This document shows, piece after piece, positions 16,981 through 25,311 of a DNA stretch of 64,000 nucleotides. The stretch spans positions 1 to 64,000 of the forward strand of contig NZ_QKKX01000050.1 of assembly GCF_003434305.1 (NCBI RefSeq), given 5' to 3'. The notes beneath the pieces are model-generated. The model saw nothing but the letters and a program-made list of their open reading frames with translations. It did no database searches and was not told the origin of the DNA. This DNA comes from Micromonospora sp. MW-13 (GTDB lineage: Bacteria > Actinomycetota > Actinomycetes > Mycobacteriales > Micromonosporaceae). A program made the translations under genes and the position numbers. Within the stretch, counting starts at the first letter, position 1. Each line of letters starts with the position of its first letter.

Positions 16981-17969
16981 CGGCGGGTCCGGGGCCGGTG
17001 CGGGACGCGGCGGGGCAGCGGCCGGGCGCGGATGGCGAGGGGCGGGGTTCGGCGCTGCGGGTGTACACGCCGGATTTCCTGACCGAGTTGTTCCGCAACC
17101 CGTTGGATCCGGGGTACGCGGACGCGGCGGCCCGCCGCCGGGAGGCGCCGGCGCCGTCGGGGTGGCGGGCGTGGTCGTCGCGGTCGGTGAGCCTGGTGGT
17201 GGCGGTGGCGTTGGGTTTCCTGTTCGCGGTGGCGTACCGGCAGACGGTCGCCGAGGAGCCGGGGCGCAGTCAGGCGCGGGCCGGTTTGGTGGCGGAGATC
17301 AAGGAGCGCGAGGCGGAGACCGACGGGTTGGCGGCGCGGGCGGACCGGTTGCGTGAGGAGGTCGGTCGGCAGCGGGACGCGGCGTTGAGTGGTTCGCAGG
17401 CGTCGCGGCTGCGGCGGCTGGAGGCGGGCACGGGGCTGGGTCGGGTGCGCGGTGACGGTGTGGTGGTGCGGTTGGCGGACGCGCCGGCGCAGGACAAGGA
17501 CGGGGTGACCGGGGCCGAGGGCGGTCCGCCGCGGGTGTTGTACACGGATCTGCAGAAGGTGGCCAACGACCTGTGGGCGGCGGGTGCGGAGGCGGTGGCG
17601 ATCAACGGGCAGCGGTTGACGGCGACGTCGACGATCCGGTCGGCGGGTGAGGCCATTCTGGTGGATTTCCGGCCGGTGACGGGTCCGTACGAGGTGTCGG
17701 CGATCGGGCCGGGGTCGATGCGGGAGCGGTTCGACGGCAGTCGGGCGGCGTATCTGATGCGGGACCTGGTGGAGTCGGTGGGGTTGTCGTTCCAGGTGCG
17801 TGCGGTGGAGGACCTCACCCTGCCGGCGGCGCCGGAGCCACGGCTACGCTACGCCGAGCCGTCGGTCAGTCCGAGTCCGTCCGTGTCGGGGTCGGGTGCC
17901 GACCGTTCGTCCCGGCCTGAGCCGTCCGGCTCGGGTGTGTCTCCCAGCCCTTCCGGAGGTGGCCGATGA
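16977..17969 (+). CDS. DUF881 membrane protein (Rv1823-like)
   Basis: 330 residues. A disordered N-terminus is followed by one membrane helix (about 70-87) and a coiled coil (about 95-140), then the DUF881 core (GDGVVVRLADAP... LYTDLQKVANDLWAAGAEAVAINGQRL). The C-terminal ~40 residues are Ser/Pro-rich. DUF881 proteins resemble extracytoplasmic domains of division-associated proteins. In many actinobacteria two of them flank a small basic protein, as here. ATGA overlaps on both sides indicate a tight operon. Confidence 0.85.
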   Translation: MTAGPGPVRDAAGQRPGADGEGRGSALRVYTPDFLTELFRNPLDPGYADAAARRREAPAPSGWRAWSSRSVSLVVAVALGFLFAVAYRQTVAEEPGRSQARAGLVAEIKEREAETDGLAARADRLREEVGRQRDAALSGSQASRLRRLEAGTGLGRVRGDGVVVRLADAPAQDKDGVTGAEGGPPRVLYTDLQKVANDLWAAGAEAVAINGQRLTATSTIRSAGEAILVDFRPVTGPYEVSAIGPGSMRERFDGSRAAYLMRDLVESVGLSFQVRAVEDLTLPAAPEPRLRYAEPSVSPSPSVSGSGADRSSRPEPSGSGVSPSPSGGGR

Positions 17970-18298
17970 TCGCGGTGTTGGCGTTGCTCGCCGGTGTGGT
18001 GCTCGGGGTGTACCTGGATCCCACGGTTCCGGCGGCGTTGCAGCCGTATCTGCCGATCGCGGTGGTGGCGGCGTTGGACGCGGTGTTCGGTGGGGTGCGG
18101 GCGAAGCTCGACCGGATCTTCGATGACAAGCAGTTCGTGGTGTCGTTCATCTCGAACGTGCTGGTGGCGGGTCTGATCGTGTACCTGGGTGACCAGTTGG
18201 GGGTGGGTGGGCAGTTGTCCACCGGTGTGGTGGTCGTGCTGGGGGTGCGGATCTTCGGGAATGTGGCGGCGATCCGTCGGCACCTGTTCCGGGCGTAG
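17966..18298 (+). CDS. Small basic protein, DUF1290 (Rv1824-like)
   Basis: 110 residues with three hydrophobic helices (about 2-18, 27-45, 65-100). The DUF1290/Sbp signature is clear: LPIAVVAALDAVFGGVRA and FVVSFISNVLVAGLIVYLGDQLG. Members are conserved inner-membrane proteins of unknown function next to DUF881 genes in actinobacteria and firmicutes. Start ATG overlaps the upstream stop. Confidence 0.9.
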   Translation: MIAVLALLAGVVLGVYLDPTVPAALQPYLPIAVVAALDAVFGGVRAKLDRIFDDKQFVVSFISNVLVAGLIVYLGDQLGVGGQLSTGVVVVLGVRIFGNVAAIRRHLFRA

Positions 18299-18308
18299 GT
18301 TTGTGGCG

Positions 18309-19220
18309 ATGAGCGAGGAACAGAGCGAGACGGGTACCGGTTGGCCCCGGCCGGTGGGTCCGGCGCGTCCGCAGGGGCCGGCGGGGGAGCCGGATCCGCG
18401 GCCGGAGGCGCCGGATCCGGACGAGATCAGTCCGTTGGTGCCGGAGGGTGAGCCGCCGGCGCAGGACGAGGGTTCGTCGGATGTCGGTGGTTCGTCGGGG
18501 GCTGCGGCTGTGGCCGGGGTGGGGCGTCGGTTCACCTCGGCGGGGGCGATGATCGCGTTGTTGCTGGGGTTGTTGGGGTTCACTCTGGTGGTGCAGTTGC
18601 GGACGACGTCGACGGACCCGACGTCGGCGGCGACGCGGCAGGAGGACTTGGTGCGGATCTTCTCGGATCTGGATTCGCGGGAGAAGCGGCTGCGGCAGGA
18701 CATCGAGTCGTTGGAGGAGAGCCAGCGGCAGTTGCGTTCGGGTGAGCAGGGTCGGCAGGCGGCGCTGGAGGAGGCGACGCGGCGGGCGGACGAGTTGGGG
18801 ATTCTGGCGGGGACGTTGCCGGCGCGGGGGCCGGGGTTGGGTGTGCGGTTCGAGGCGGGGTCGAAGCCGATTTCGGCGTACCGGATCCTGGACGCGGTGC
18901 AGGAGTTGCGGGGTGCGGGGGCGGAGGCGATGCAGATCTCGGGTGGGGACGGGGCGTCGGTTCGGATCATCGCGTCGACGTACTTCCTGGATGGTGGGGA
19001 CGGTGCTCTGGTGGTGGACGGGCGTCCGTTGACGGGTCCGTTCACGATCACGGTGATCGGTGATCCGACGACGATGGCGACGGCGTTGAAGATTCCGGGC
19101 GGGGTGGCCGCATCGGTTGCCGGTGACGGCGGTACCGTGATCGTTGAGGATCGTGAGGTTGCCGAGGTTTCGGCGCTGCACGCGCCCGTGAAGTTGGAAC
19201 ACGCCCGTCCGGTCTCCTGA
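18309..19220 (+). CDS. DUF881 membrane protein (Rv1825-like)
   Basis: 303 residues from ATG 18309; an in-frame GTG at 18303 is an alternative start. An acidic, Pro-rich cytoplasmic head of ~75 residues leads to one membrane helix (ALLLGLLGFTLVVQL), a coiled coil (DLDSREKRLRQDIESLEES) and the DUF881 fold (GPGLGVRFEAG ... ILDAVQELRGAGAEAMQISG). It pairs with the DUF881 gene at 16977. In mycobacteria the homologue interacts with cell-wall or division factors; the role here is inferred only. Confidence 0.85.
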   Translation: MSEEQSETGTGWPRPVGPARPQGPAGEPDPRPEAPDPDEISPLVPEGEPPAQDEGSSDVGGSSGAAAVAGVGRRFTSAGAMIALLLGLLGFTLVVQLRTTSTDPTSAATRQEDLVRIFSDLDSREKRLRQDIESLEESQRQLRSGEQGRQAALEEATRRADELGILAGTLPARGPGLGVRFEAGSKPISAYRILDAVQELRGAGAEAMQISGGDGASVRIIASTYFLDGGDGALVVDGRPLTGPFTITVIGDPTTMATALKIPGGVAASVAGDGGTVIVEDREVAEVSALHAPVKLEHARPVS

Positions 19221-19238
19221 CCGGCGCGGCGCGCCGGT
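19220..19238 (+). terminator. 9-1-9 inverted repeat after DUF881 gene
   Basis: A near-continuous GC palindrome starts at the last base of the DUF881 stop codon. The tiny centre means a real hairpin would open a few base pairs. A terminator role is possible but gcvH begins only 43 bp later. Confidence 0.35.
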
Positions 19239-19280
19239 TCGCCGGTGCAGCGATGGTCGGCACGACGATGAAGGACGCGT

Positions 19281-19664
19281 GTGGTGATTCCTGAGGATCT
19301 GCGGTACACCGCCGAGCACGAGTGGGTGGCGGGTGACGGGTCGGGCTCTGTCCGGGTCGGCATCACGCACTTCGCGCAGGACGCGCTGGGTGACATCGTG
19401 TTCGTCCAGTTGCCGGAGGAGGGCGCGGAGGTGGCCGCGGGTGACTCCTTGGGTGAGATCGAGTCGACCAAGAGCGTGTCCGAGATCTACGCCCCGGTGA
19501 GTGGGGTCGTGGCGGCGCGGAACGAGGCGTTGGCGGATACTCCGGAGGTGATCAACTCTGATCCGTACGGTGCGGGTTGGCTGGTGGAGATCACGCCGAG
19601 CGATCCGGTGGCGGTGGACGGGTTGTTGACCGCCGGGGCGTATCGCGAGCTGACTGAGAGCTGA
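19281..19664 (+). CDS. gcvH: Glycine cleavage system H protein
   Basis: 127 residues, the normal length. Lipoyl carrier of the glycine cleavage complex: it shuttles the aminomethyl group from GcvP to GcvT. The lipoylated lysine is K64 in GEIESTKSVSEIYAP; the N-terminus LRYTAEHEWV is standard. GTG 19281 follows GAAGGACG. It lies directly upstream of garA, as in M. tuberculosis (Rv1826-Rv1827); gcvP is 8 kb downstream and gcvT is not in the window. Confidence 0.95.
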   Translation: MVIPEDLRYTAEHEWVAGDGSGSVRVGITHFAQDALGDIVFVQLPEEGAEVAAGDSLGEIESTKSVSEIYAPVSGVVAARNEALADTPEVINSDPYGAGWLVEITPSDPVAVDGLLTAGAYRELTES

Positions 19665-19703
19665 GTGTCCGTGGGCGTGCGGGTGTTGTGTCCGCGCGTC
19701 CGG

Positions 19704-19732
19704 TTGCCCTGCATTTCGGCGCTGGCTAGGCT
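19704..19732 (+). promoter_or_regulatory. Predicted housekeeping-type promoter upstream of garA
   Basis: TTGCCC (19704-19709), a 17-bp spacer and TAGGCT (19727-19732) match the actinobacterial sigma-70 pattern TTGACN-17-TANNNT. It lies 145 bp before the garA ATG. Confidence 0.55.
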
Positions 19733-19876
19733 CGCCCAGTCGACCGAGAACCCAATGAGTTGAGCGTTGCGGAATTGCCTTTCCGGGCACGGGGAGCCAG
19801 CCGCCGGGTGGACTGCCCGGCGGCCAGACCCGCCATTACCCGACGCCAACGTGAAACAGATCCGTGAGGTGGTCCC

Positions 19877-20329
19877 ATGACGCGCCCAGACGACGAGTTC
19901 CCCCCGCTCGACGTCACTTCGACGCTCAATCTCGGTTCGCTCGACGAAGTGCTGGAGGGGCCGGACACCGATGTGGTGCCGAGCCGGATGTCCGGTTCGT
20001 TGCCGCCGGGTATGGCGCTGCTGGTGGTTCGTCGGGGTCCGAATGCGGGTGCCCGGTTCTTGTTGGATCATGATGTGACGACGAGTGGCCGGCATCCGGA
20101 CAGTGACATCTTCCTGGACGACGTGACGGTGTCGCGGCGGCATGCCGAGTTCCATCGGGATGGTGGCACGTTCACGGTGCGGGACGTGGGAAGTTTGAAC
20201 GGCACGTACGTGAACCGGGAGCGGGTCGAGGCGGCCACGTTGAGTAATGGTGACGAGGTGCAGATCGGCAAGTTCCGGGTGGTGTTCATCGCCGGTCCGC
20301 GCCCGGAGGAGGAGGCCGGCCGGGGGTGA
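19877..20329 (+). CDS. garA: GarA/OdhI-type FHA regulator
   Basis: 150 residues. The FHA domain (about 48-135) has GRHPDSD (71-77), SRRHAEF (86-92) and SLNGTYVN (106-113), the phosphothreonine-binding set, and is very close to M. tuberculosis GarA. The N-terminal phosphosite, ETTSVF in GarA, is represented by VTSTLNL with candidate acceptor threonines T14 and T16. In mycobacteria and corynebacteria unphosphorylated GarA/OdhI inhibits 2-oxoglutarate dehydrogenase and controls glutamate metabolism; PknB or PknG phosphorylation closes the FHA domain on itself. Its stop overlaps the GTG of the MerR gene. Confidence 0.92.
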   Translation: MTRPDDEFPPLDVTSTLNLGSLDEVLEGPDTDVVPSRMSGSLPPGMALLVVRRGPNAGARFLLDHDVTTSGRHPDSDIFLDDVTVSRRHAEFHRDGGTFTVRDVGSLNGTYVNRERVEAATLSNGDEVQIGKFRVVFIAGPRPEEEAGRG

Positions 20330-21084
20330 ACGAGCCTGCGGCTTCGACGCCTCCCGGGGCGGCCCGTGCCCAACCGCTGATGAGTATCGGCGAGGTGCTG
20401 GGGCAGCTTCGGGTGGAGTTTCCTGACGTCACGATCTCGAAGTTGCGGTTCCTGGAGTCCGAGGGGCTGGTGGAGCCGCAGCGGACGGCTTCGGGGTATC
20501 GGAAGTACAGCTGGGACGATGTGGCGCGGTTGCGGTTCGTGTTGACCGCGCAGCGGGACCAGTATCTGCCGTTGCGGGTGATCCGTGAGCAGTTGGCGCA
20601 GTGGGATGCGTCGGCGGAGGGGCCGGTGCCGTCTCGGCCGACGTTGGTGGCGGTGGGTCCGGGTGGTGAGGTGCCGGGCCGGGCCGCGGCGGATCAGCCG
20701 GTGGATTCGGCGCAGGTGCGGTTGGGTCGGGTTGACCTGGTTGCGCGGAGCGGGATCGACGAGTCGACGTTGGGTGAGTTGGAGCGGCTCGGGATCCTGG
20801 TGTCGGATCCGCCGGGTTGGTACGACGGGGATGCGTTGATCATCGCGCGGGCGGTGGCGGGTCTGGCGGCGTACGGGTTGGAGCCTCGGCATCTGCGGGG
20901 TTACCGGACGGCGGCGGATCGGGAGGTGGGGTTGTTCGCGCAGTTGGTGGCCCCGTTGGCGCGGCAGAGTGATCCGGCGGCGCGGGCGCGGGCGGCGGAG
21001 ACGGCGCGGGAGTTGGTGGCGTTGTCTCAGCAGTTGCACGCGGCGTTGGTGCGGGTGGGGTTGCGGTCGACGTTGGGTCGGTGA
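20326..21084 (+). CDS. ftsR: MerR family regulator, FtsR/Rv1828 type
   Basis: 252 residues. The N-terminal HTH (about 19-75) reads SIGEVLGQLRVEFPDVTISKL, then FLESEGLVEPQRTASGYRKY. A long C-terminal all-alpha domain follows, unlike classical metal-sensing MerR proteins; there are no effector cysteines. The C. glutamicum homologue FtsR activates ftsZ, and M. tuberculosis Rv1828 has the same place after garA. It overlaps garA by 4 nt (GTGA). A role in cell-division control is inferred from family and synteny. Confidence 0.88.
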   Translation: MNEPAASTPPGAARAQPLMSIGEVLGQLRVEFPDVTISKLRFLESEGLVEPQRTASGYRKYSWDDVARLRFVLTAQRDQYLPLRVIREQLAQWDASAEGPVPSRPTLVAVGPGGEVPGRAAADQPVDSAQVRLGRVDLVARSGIDESTLGELERLGILVSDPPGWYDGDALIIARAVAGLAAYGLEPRHLRGYRTAADREVGLFAQLVAPLARQSDPAARARAAETARELVALSQQLHAALVRVGLRSTLGR

Positions 21085-21309
21085 GGTGGTGTGTGCTGCG
21101 CGGTCCGGGCGGTGGTCCGGGCCGCGTGGTGTTTGTGGGGGGCGGTGGGAAAGATCTGGGTGGGGGTGCGTGTCGTAGGCTTGCCGGGGTAACCCCTTTC
21201 TGGCGCGGGGCGTGGTGCACGTAGCGCATGGGATGTGCGTGTCGCGGTCCGTGTACCGTGCAGGGAAGGGCGCGGTGCGGGCGTAGGTGACAACGACACG
21301 GAGGCGGCG

Positions 21310-21774
21310 GTGCGCGAGCTGAGCGTGGTCGGAGTTCGGGTGGAGTTGCCCAGCAACCAGCCGATCGTCCTGCTGCGGGAGGTCGAGGGGGATCGCTATC
21401 TGCCGATCTGGATCGGTGCGGTGGAGGCGACGGCGATCGCTTACGAGCAGCAGGGGGTCAAGCCGGCCCGGCCGTTGACGCATGATCTTTTGCGGGACGT
21501 GTTGGCGGCGTTGCAGGCGCCGTTGCGGGCGGTGGAGATCACCGAGTTGAAGGAGAACGTCTTCTACGCCGATCTGTTGATCGGTGACGGGGTGCGGGTG
21601 TCGGCGCGGCCGAGTGACTCGATCGCCCTGGCGTTGCGGGTCGGTGCGCCGATTCGTTGTGCGGAGCAGGTCCTCAGTGAGGCGGGGATCGTGATTCCGG
21701 ACGAGCAGGAGGATGAGGTGGAGAAGTTCCGGGAGTTCCTGGAGCAGGTGCGTCCGGAGGATTTCGCGGGCTGA
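21310..21774 (+). CDS. Bifunctional nuclease-family protein, DUF151 (Rv1829-like)
   Basis: 154 residues from GTG 21310, preceded by GGAGG. The DUF151/BFN signature is clear: VVLLREVEGDRYLPIWIGAVEATAIA and FYADLLIG, then ARPSDSIALALRVGAPI. A Glu/Asp-rich C-terminal tail (EQEDEVEKFREFLEQV) follows. Plant and Thermotoga members are reported nucleases; the bacterial role is unclear. Position between two merR genes is conserved in actinobacteria. A 225-bp gap precedes it and may hold its own promoter. Confidence 0.88.
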   Translation: MRELSVVGVRVELPSNQPIVLLREVEGDRYLPIWIGAVEATAIAYEQQGVKPARPLTHDLLRDVLAALQAPLRAVEITELKENVFYADLLIGDGVRVSARPSDSIALALRVGAPIRCAEQVLSEAGIVIPDEQEDEVEKFREFLEQVRPEDFAG

Positions 21775-21983
21775 TCCCGGGTGCGGGTGGGGCCCGTGCG
21801 TGTTTGTTTCTCGTCCCGGTGTGGTCACTGTGGGTGATCTGCCGTGGATCTTCGGTGTGGCTGCGCGGCGTGTCGTGACCGTTCCTGCGCGGTAACTCCT
21901 CAAGGGCGCTATAGGGTTTGCCGTGTCGAGGGGTGCACGTCCCGGAAGCGACGTGTCACCGCACTGGCGGGGAGGTTGTCCGG

Positions 21984-22571
21984 ATGCACGAGCCGCGAGA
22001 TCCCGAGCCTGGTACGCAGCAGCAGCGGGGGGCGGGTGGGGTGCCGGCGGGGCCGGCGACTGAGGGTGACGGCGCGGTGGGCTACCGGGGTGTGACGGCG
22101 TGCCACGCGGTGGGTATCACGTACCGGCAGTTGGACTACTGGGCGCGGACGTCGCTGGTGGTGCCGAGTGTGCGGGACGCGTCGGGTTCGGGGACGTCTC
22201 GGCTGTACTCGTTCCGTGACCTGGTGGTGTTGAAGGTCGTGAAGCGGTTGCTGGACGCCGGGGTGTCGTTGCAGAACATCCGGAAGGCGATCGAGGCGCT
22301 GCGGTCGCGGGGGGTGGCCGATCTGGCGGGGATCACGTTGATCTCGGACGGGACGACGGTGTACGAGTGCCGGTCGCCGGAGGAGGTGGTCGACCTGTTG
22401 CAGGGTGGCCAGGGCGTGTTCGGTATCGCGATCGGCGGGGCGTTCAAGGAGATCGAGGGTTCGTTGTCGGATCTGCCGGCGGAGCCGGCGGGTGGGGTCG
22501 TGGAGGAGCCGGCGGCGGATCCGGTGGGTGACGAGCTGGCGGCGCGTCGGGCGCGTCGGCGGGCCGGTTGA
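21984..22571 (+). CDS. MerR family regulator, Rv1830 type
   Basis: 195 residues from ATG 21984 with GGGGAGG upstream. A ~30-residue disordered head is followed by a MerR HTH: TACHAVGITYRQLDYWARTSLVVPSVR, SRLYSFRDLVVLKVVKRLLDAGVSLQNIRKAI. It has no metal-binding cysteines. The C-terminal tail is Ala/Glu/Pro-rich. It corresponds to Rv1830 by order. Regulators of this type have been linked to stress and biofilm traits in mycobacteria; target here unknown. Confidence 0.85.
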   Translation: MHEPRDPEPGTQQQRGAGGVPAGPATEGDGAVGYRGVTACHAVGITYRQLDYWARTSLVVPSVRDASGSGTSRLYSFRDLVVLKVVKRLLDAGVSLQNIRKAIEALRSRGVADLAGITLISDGTTVYECRSPEEVVDLLQGGQGVFGIAIGGAFKEIEGSLSDLPAEPAGGVVEEPAADPVGDELAARRARRRAG

Positions 22572-22661
22572 GGCGTCGGGCGTCCGCTGTGGGCGGTGTC
22601 CGTTGTGGTCCGGCCGCGCGGGAAGCCTCGTGTGTGGACATTCCCGGCTTGGGTCGTCTTG

Positions 22662-22690
22662 TTGACAGTCGTGGCGTTGCCGGTAATCCT
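22662..22690 (+). promoter_or_regulatory. Candidate promoter for the nitric oxide synthase operon
   Basis: A consensus -35 TTGACA (22662-22667) is followed at 16-17 bp by a TAATCCT sequence (22684-22690). It sits 123 bp upstream of the NOS ATG in a 241-bp gap, suggesting that the NOS operon is transcribed separately from the merR gene. Confidence 0.45.
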
Positions 22691-22812
22691 ATGTGCGGCG
22701 TTCGCCCCCCGCCTCGGGGTTCTCACCGTCGGTGACGGCCGGTGGGGGCGGCGGACGGAGACGACGCAGGGAGCGGCGAGGTCGCCTGCCCGACGATCGG
22801 ATTTGAACCGTA

Positions 22813-24084
22813 GTGCAGACAGACAGTCGTGCCGCCGCGACCTTGGTGGACGTCGGCGGGCGGGTCGTGGACGCCGGCGCCTCGGGGTGTCCGGTCGCGC
22901 ACGCCGGCCGGGTGTCGACGCCGCCGCCTGTCGGGGACACGCTGGCGGAGGCGGTGGAGTTCCTGCACCTGTTCCACGAGGAGCGGCGGCTGCCGGGGGT
23001 GGACGCGCGGATCGCGCAGGTGCGGGAGGAGGTCGCGCTCACGGGCGCGTACCGGCACACCCGTGAGGAGTTGGCGTACGGGGCGAAGGTGGCGTGGCGG
23101 CAGTCGGCGCGGTGCGTGGGCCGGGTGCGGTGGGCGGGGCTGCGGGTCCGGGACCGCCGGGACGTGACGACGGTGGCGGGGATCGCGCGGGAGTTGGCGC
23201 AGCACCTGGCGGTGGCGGACAACGGCGGCCGGATCCAGTCGGTGATGACGGTGTTCGCGCCGGACCGGCCGGGGGTGGGTCCGCGGGCGCGGATCTGGAA
23301 CGACCAGTTGATCCGCTACTGCGGGCACCGGTGCGGTGCCGGGTCGGTGCTGGGTGATCCGGGGCAGGTGGCGATGACGGACGCGGCGCTGCGGTTGGGG
23401 TGGCGTCCGCCGCCGGTGCCGGGTCGGTTCGACCTGCTGCCGTGGGTGATCGAGACGGCGTACGCGGATCCGACGCTGGTGCAGGTGCCGCGGGACCTGG
23501 TGCGGGAGGTCGCGTTGGTGCATCCGGCGTATCCGTGGTTCGAGGAGTTGCGGTTGCGGTGGCACGCCCTGCCGGTGATCAGCAACATGCGGTTGCGCGT
23601 CGGTGGGGTGGACTACAGTTGCGCCCCGTTCAACGGGCACTACCTGGGTGACGAGATCGGGACGCGCAACCTGGGCGACCGGGACCGGTACGACCAGTTG
23701 CTGCCGGTGGCGCGGGGGTTGGGGTTGGACACGTCGCGGGAGGACACGCTGTGGCGGGAGCACGCGGTGTTGGTGCTCAACCAGGCGGTGCTGCACTCGT
23801 TCCGGCTGGCGGGGGTGCGGGTGTCGGATCCGCACACCGAGTCGGAGTTGTTCATGAAGTTCTGCGCGCAGGAGGAGCGGGCGGGGCGGCCGGTGCACGG
23901 TGACTGGTCGTGGCTCAACGGCAGTGTGGGGTGGGCGGCGTTGCACGCGGTGCATCACCGCTACTACGACCCGCGGGTGCCGAACCCGAACCTGTGGCCG
24001 GCGGAGCGCGCGTACGGGCCGGCCGGTGTGGTGGAGCTGACCCTGCGGGAGCGGCACGATGCCGCCCGCCGGCGGGAGGACTGA
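22813..24084 (+). CDS. nos: Nitric oxide synthase oxygenase-like haem protein
   Basis: 423 residues. NOS oxygenases make NO and citrulline from arginine using haem and a pterin. The haem-Cys motif is WRQSARCVGRVRW (Cys 101), matching bacterial WRNSxRCIGR. The substrate-binding segment WHALPVISNMRL ... APFNGHYLGDEIGTRNL keeps the arginine-binding Glu (E281). HTESELFMKFCAQEERAGR and GDWSWL are also recognisable. Differences: GWYM is GHYL, and the usual PP(M/L)SGS-TP after DWSW is replaced by NGSVGWAALHAVHH, so the pterin/dimer surface is altered. There is no attached reductase. A globin-flavoreductase gene follows after 3 nt. Confidence 0.85.
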   Translation: MQTDSRAAATLVDVGGRVVDAGASGCPVAHAGRVSTPPPVGDTLAEAVEFLHLFHEERRLPGVDARIAQVREEVALTGAYRHTREELAYGAKVAWRQSARCVGRVRWAGLRVRDRRDVTTVAGIARELAQHLAVADNGGRIQSVMTVFAPDRPGVGPRARIWNDQLIRYCGHRCGAGSVLGDPGQVAMTDAALRLGWRPPPVPGRFDLLPWVIETAYADPTLVQVPRDLVREVALVHPAYPWFEELRLRWHALPVISNMRLRVGGVDYSCAPFNGHYLGDEIGTRNLGDRDRYDQLLPVARGLGLDTSREDTLWREHAVLVLNQAVLHSFRLAGVRVSDPHTESELFMKFCAQEERAGRPVHGDWSWLNGSVGWAALHAVHHRYYDPRVPNPNLWPAERAYGPAGVVELTLRERHDAARRRED

Positions 24085-24087
24085 GGC

Positions 24088-25311
24088 GTGGACGTCGTGG
24101 CGTTGCGGCAGAGTTGGGCGCAGTTCTGCGCGGCGGGTCCGGAGGCGGCGAAGTACTTCTACGCGACCCTGTTCGTGATCGCGCCGGAGGCGCGGTCGAT
24201 GTTCCCGACGAACATGAGCTACCAGGAGGACAAGTTGTTGGCGGCGTTGGGGCACATCGTGTCCCACGTCGACGACGAGCGGGAGTTGTCGGCGTTCGCG
24301 CACCGGTTGGGCGCGGACCATCGGCGGTTCCGGGGCACGGACCGGCAGGGTCGGGAGGTGCCGTTGGGGGAGTGGCACTACGTGTGGGTGGGGCAGGCGT
24401 TGCTGGCGACGTTGGAGCGGTTCCTCGGGCCGCGGTGGACGCCGCAGTTGCGGGCGCAGTGGGCGGCGGCGTACGAGGTGGTGGCGCGGTTGATGCTGAC
24501 GGGGGCGGCGGAGGCGGAGCGGTCGTCGCCGCCGTACTGGGAGGCGGAGGTCCTGTCGGTGCAGCGGCGCCGCGCGGACGTGTGTGTGTTCACGGTCCGG
24601 CCGAACTATCTGTGCGAGTACCTGCCGGGGCAGTCGTTGCCGGTGCAGGTGCCGCAGTTGCGGGTGTGGCGGTACCTGTCGCCGGCGAACGCGCCGCGCC
24701 CGGACGGGACGATCGAGTTCCACGTCCGGGCGACGGGCCGGTTCTCCACCCATCTGGTGCGCCGGCTGCGGGTCGGTGACCAGGTGTTGTTGGGTTCGCC
24801 GGTGGGTGCGGCGTTGTCGTCGTACGACCGGTCGCCGCACCTGCCGTTGTTGCTGGTGGCCGGTGGGACGGGGGTGGCGCCGTTGCGGGCGGTGGTGGAG
24901 GCGCTGCGGCAGGGGCCGGGGCGTGCGGTGACGCTGGTGGTGGGCGCGAAGACCCCGGAGGACCTGTACGACGACCAGGGGTTGCGGGAGTTGGCGTCGA
25001 CGTCGGCGTGGTCCTCCGGCGGGGTCGGCGGGTGGTTGCGGTATGTGCCGACGGTGGAGGTCGGGTGGCAGTGGGCGGGTGCGGTGGGCACGGCGGCTGA
25101 CACGGCGCTGCGGTTGGGTTCGTGGCGGGACACCGACGTGCTGGTGTGCGGCAGTCCGGAGATGACCCGGGAGACGATCGGCGCCTTGGTGGCCGCGGGT
25201 GTGCCAGCGGACCGGATCCTGGCCGAAAGTTATGATCATTCTCTTTATCCGCCCCTCGCGGGCGCGGCGGTTGCCGCGTCGCGGGACTTCACCGGGACGG
25301 CTGCGCGATGA
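24088..25311 (+). CDS. Globin-ferredoxin reductase fusion (flavohaemoglobin-like)
   Basis: 407 residues from GTG 24088. Globin domain (1-~140): FYATLFVIAPEARSMFP, distal Gln near Q46 (MSYQEDKL) and proximal His H78 in LGADHRRF. An FAD/NAD(P)H reductase follows: PGQSLPVQVP, WRYLSPAN (RxYS flavin motif) and GGTGVAPLRAVVEAL, with LVCGSPEMTRETIGAL at the C-terminus. Hmp-type proteins oxidise NO to nitrate or, in some settings, supply electrons. Placement 3 nt after a reductase-less NOS suggests it is the electron donor and/or NO sink. An extra ~6-residue insertion follows the proximal His. Its stop overlaps the next ATG. Confidence 0.88.
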   Translation: MDVVALRQSWAQFCAAGPEAAKYFYATLFVIAPEARSMFPTNMSYQEDKLLAALGHIVSHVDDERELSAFAHRLGADHRRFRGTDRQGREVPLGEWHYVWVGQALLATLERFLGPRWTPQLRAQWAAAYEVVARLMLTGAAEAERSSPPYWEAEVLSVQRRRADVCVFTVRPNYLCEYLPGQSLPVQVPQLRVWRYLSPANAPRPDGTIEFHVRATGRFSTHLVRRLRVGDQVLLGSPVGAALSSYDRSPHLPLLLVAGGTGVAPLRAVVEALRQGPGRAVTLVVGAKTPEDLYDDQGLRELASTSAWSSGGVGGWLRYVPTVEVGWQWAGAVGTAADTALRLGSWRDTDVLVCGSPEMTRETIGALVAAGVPADRILAESYDHSLYPPLAGAAVAASRDFTGTAAR

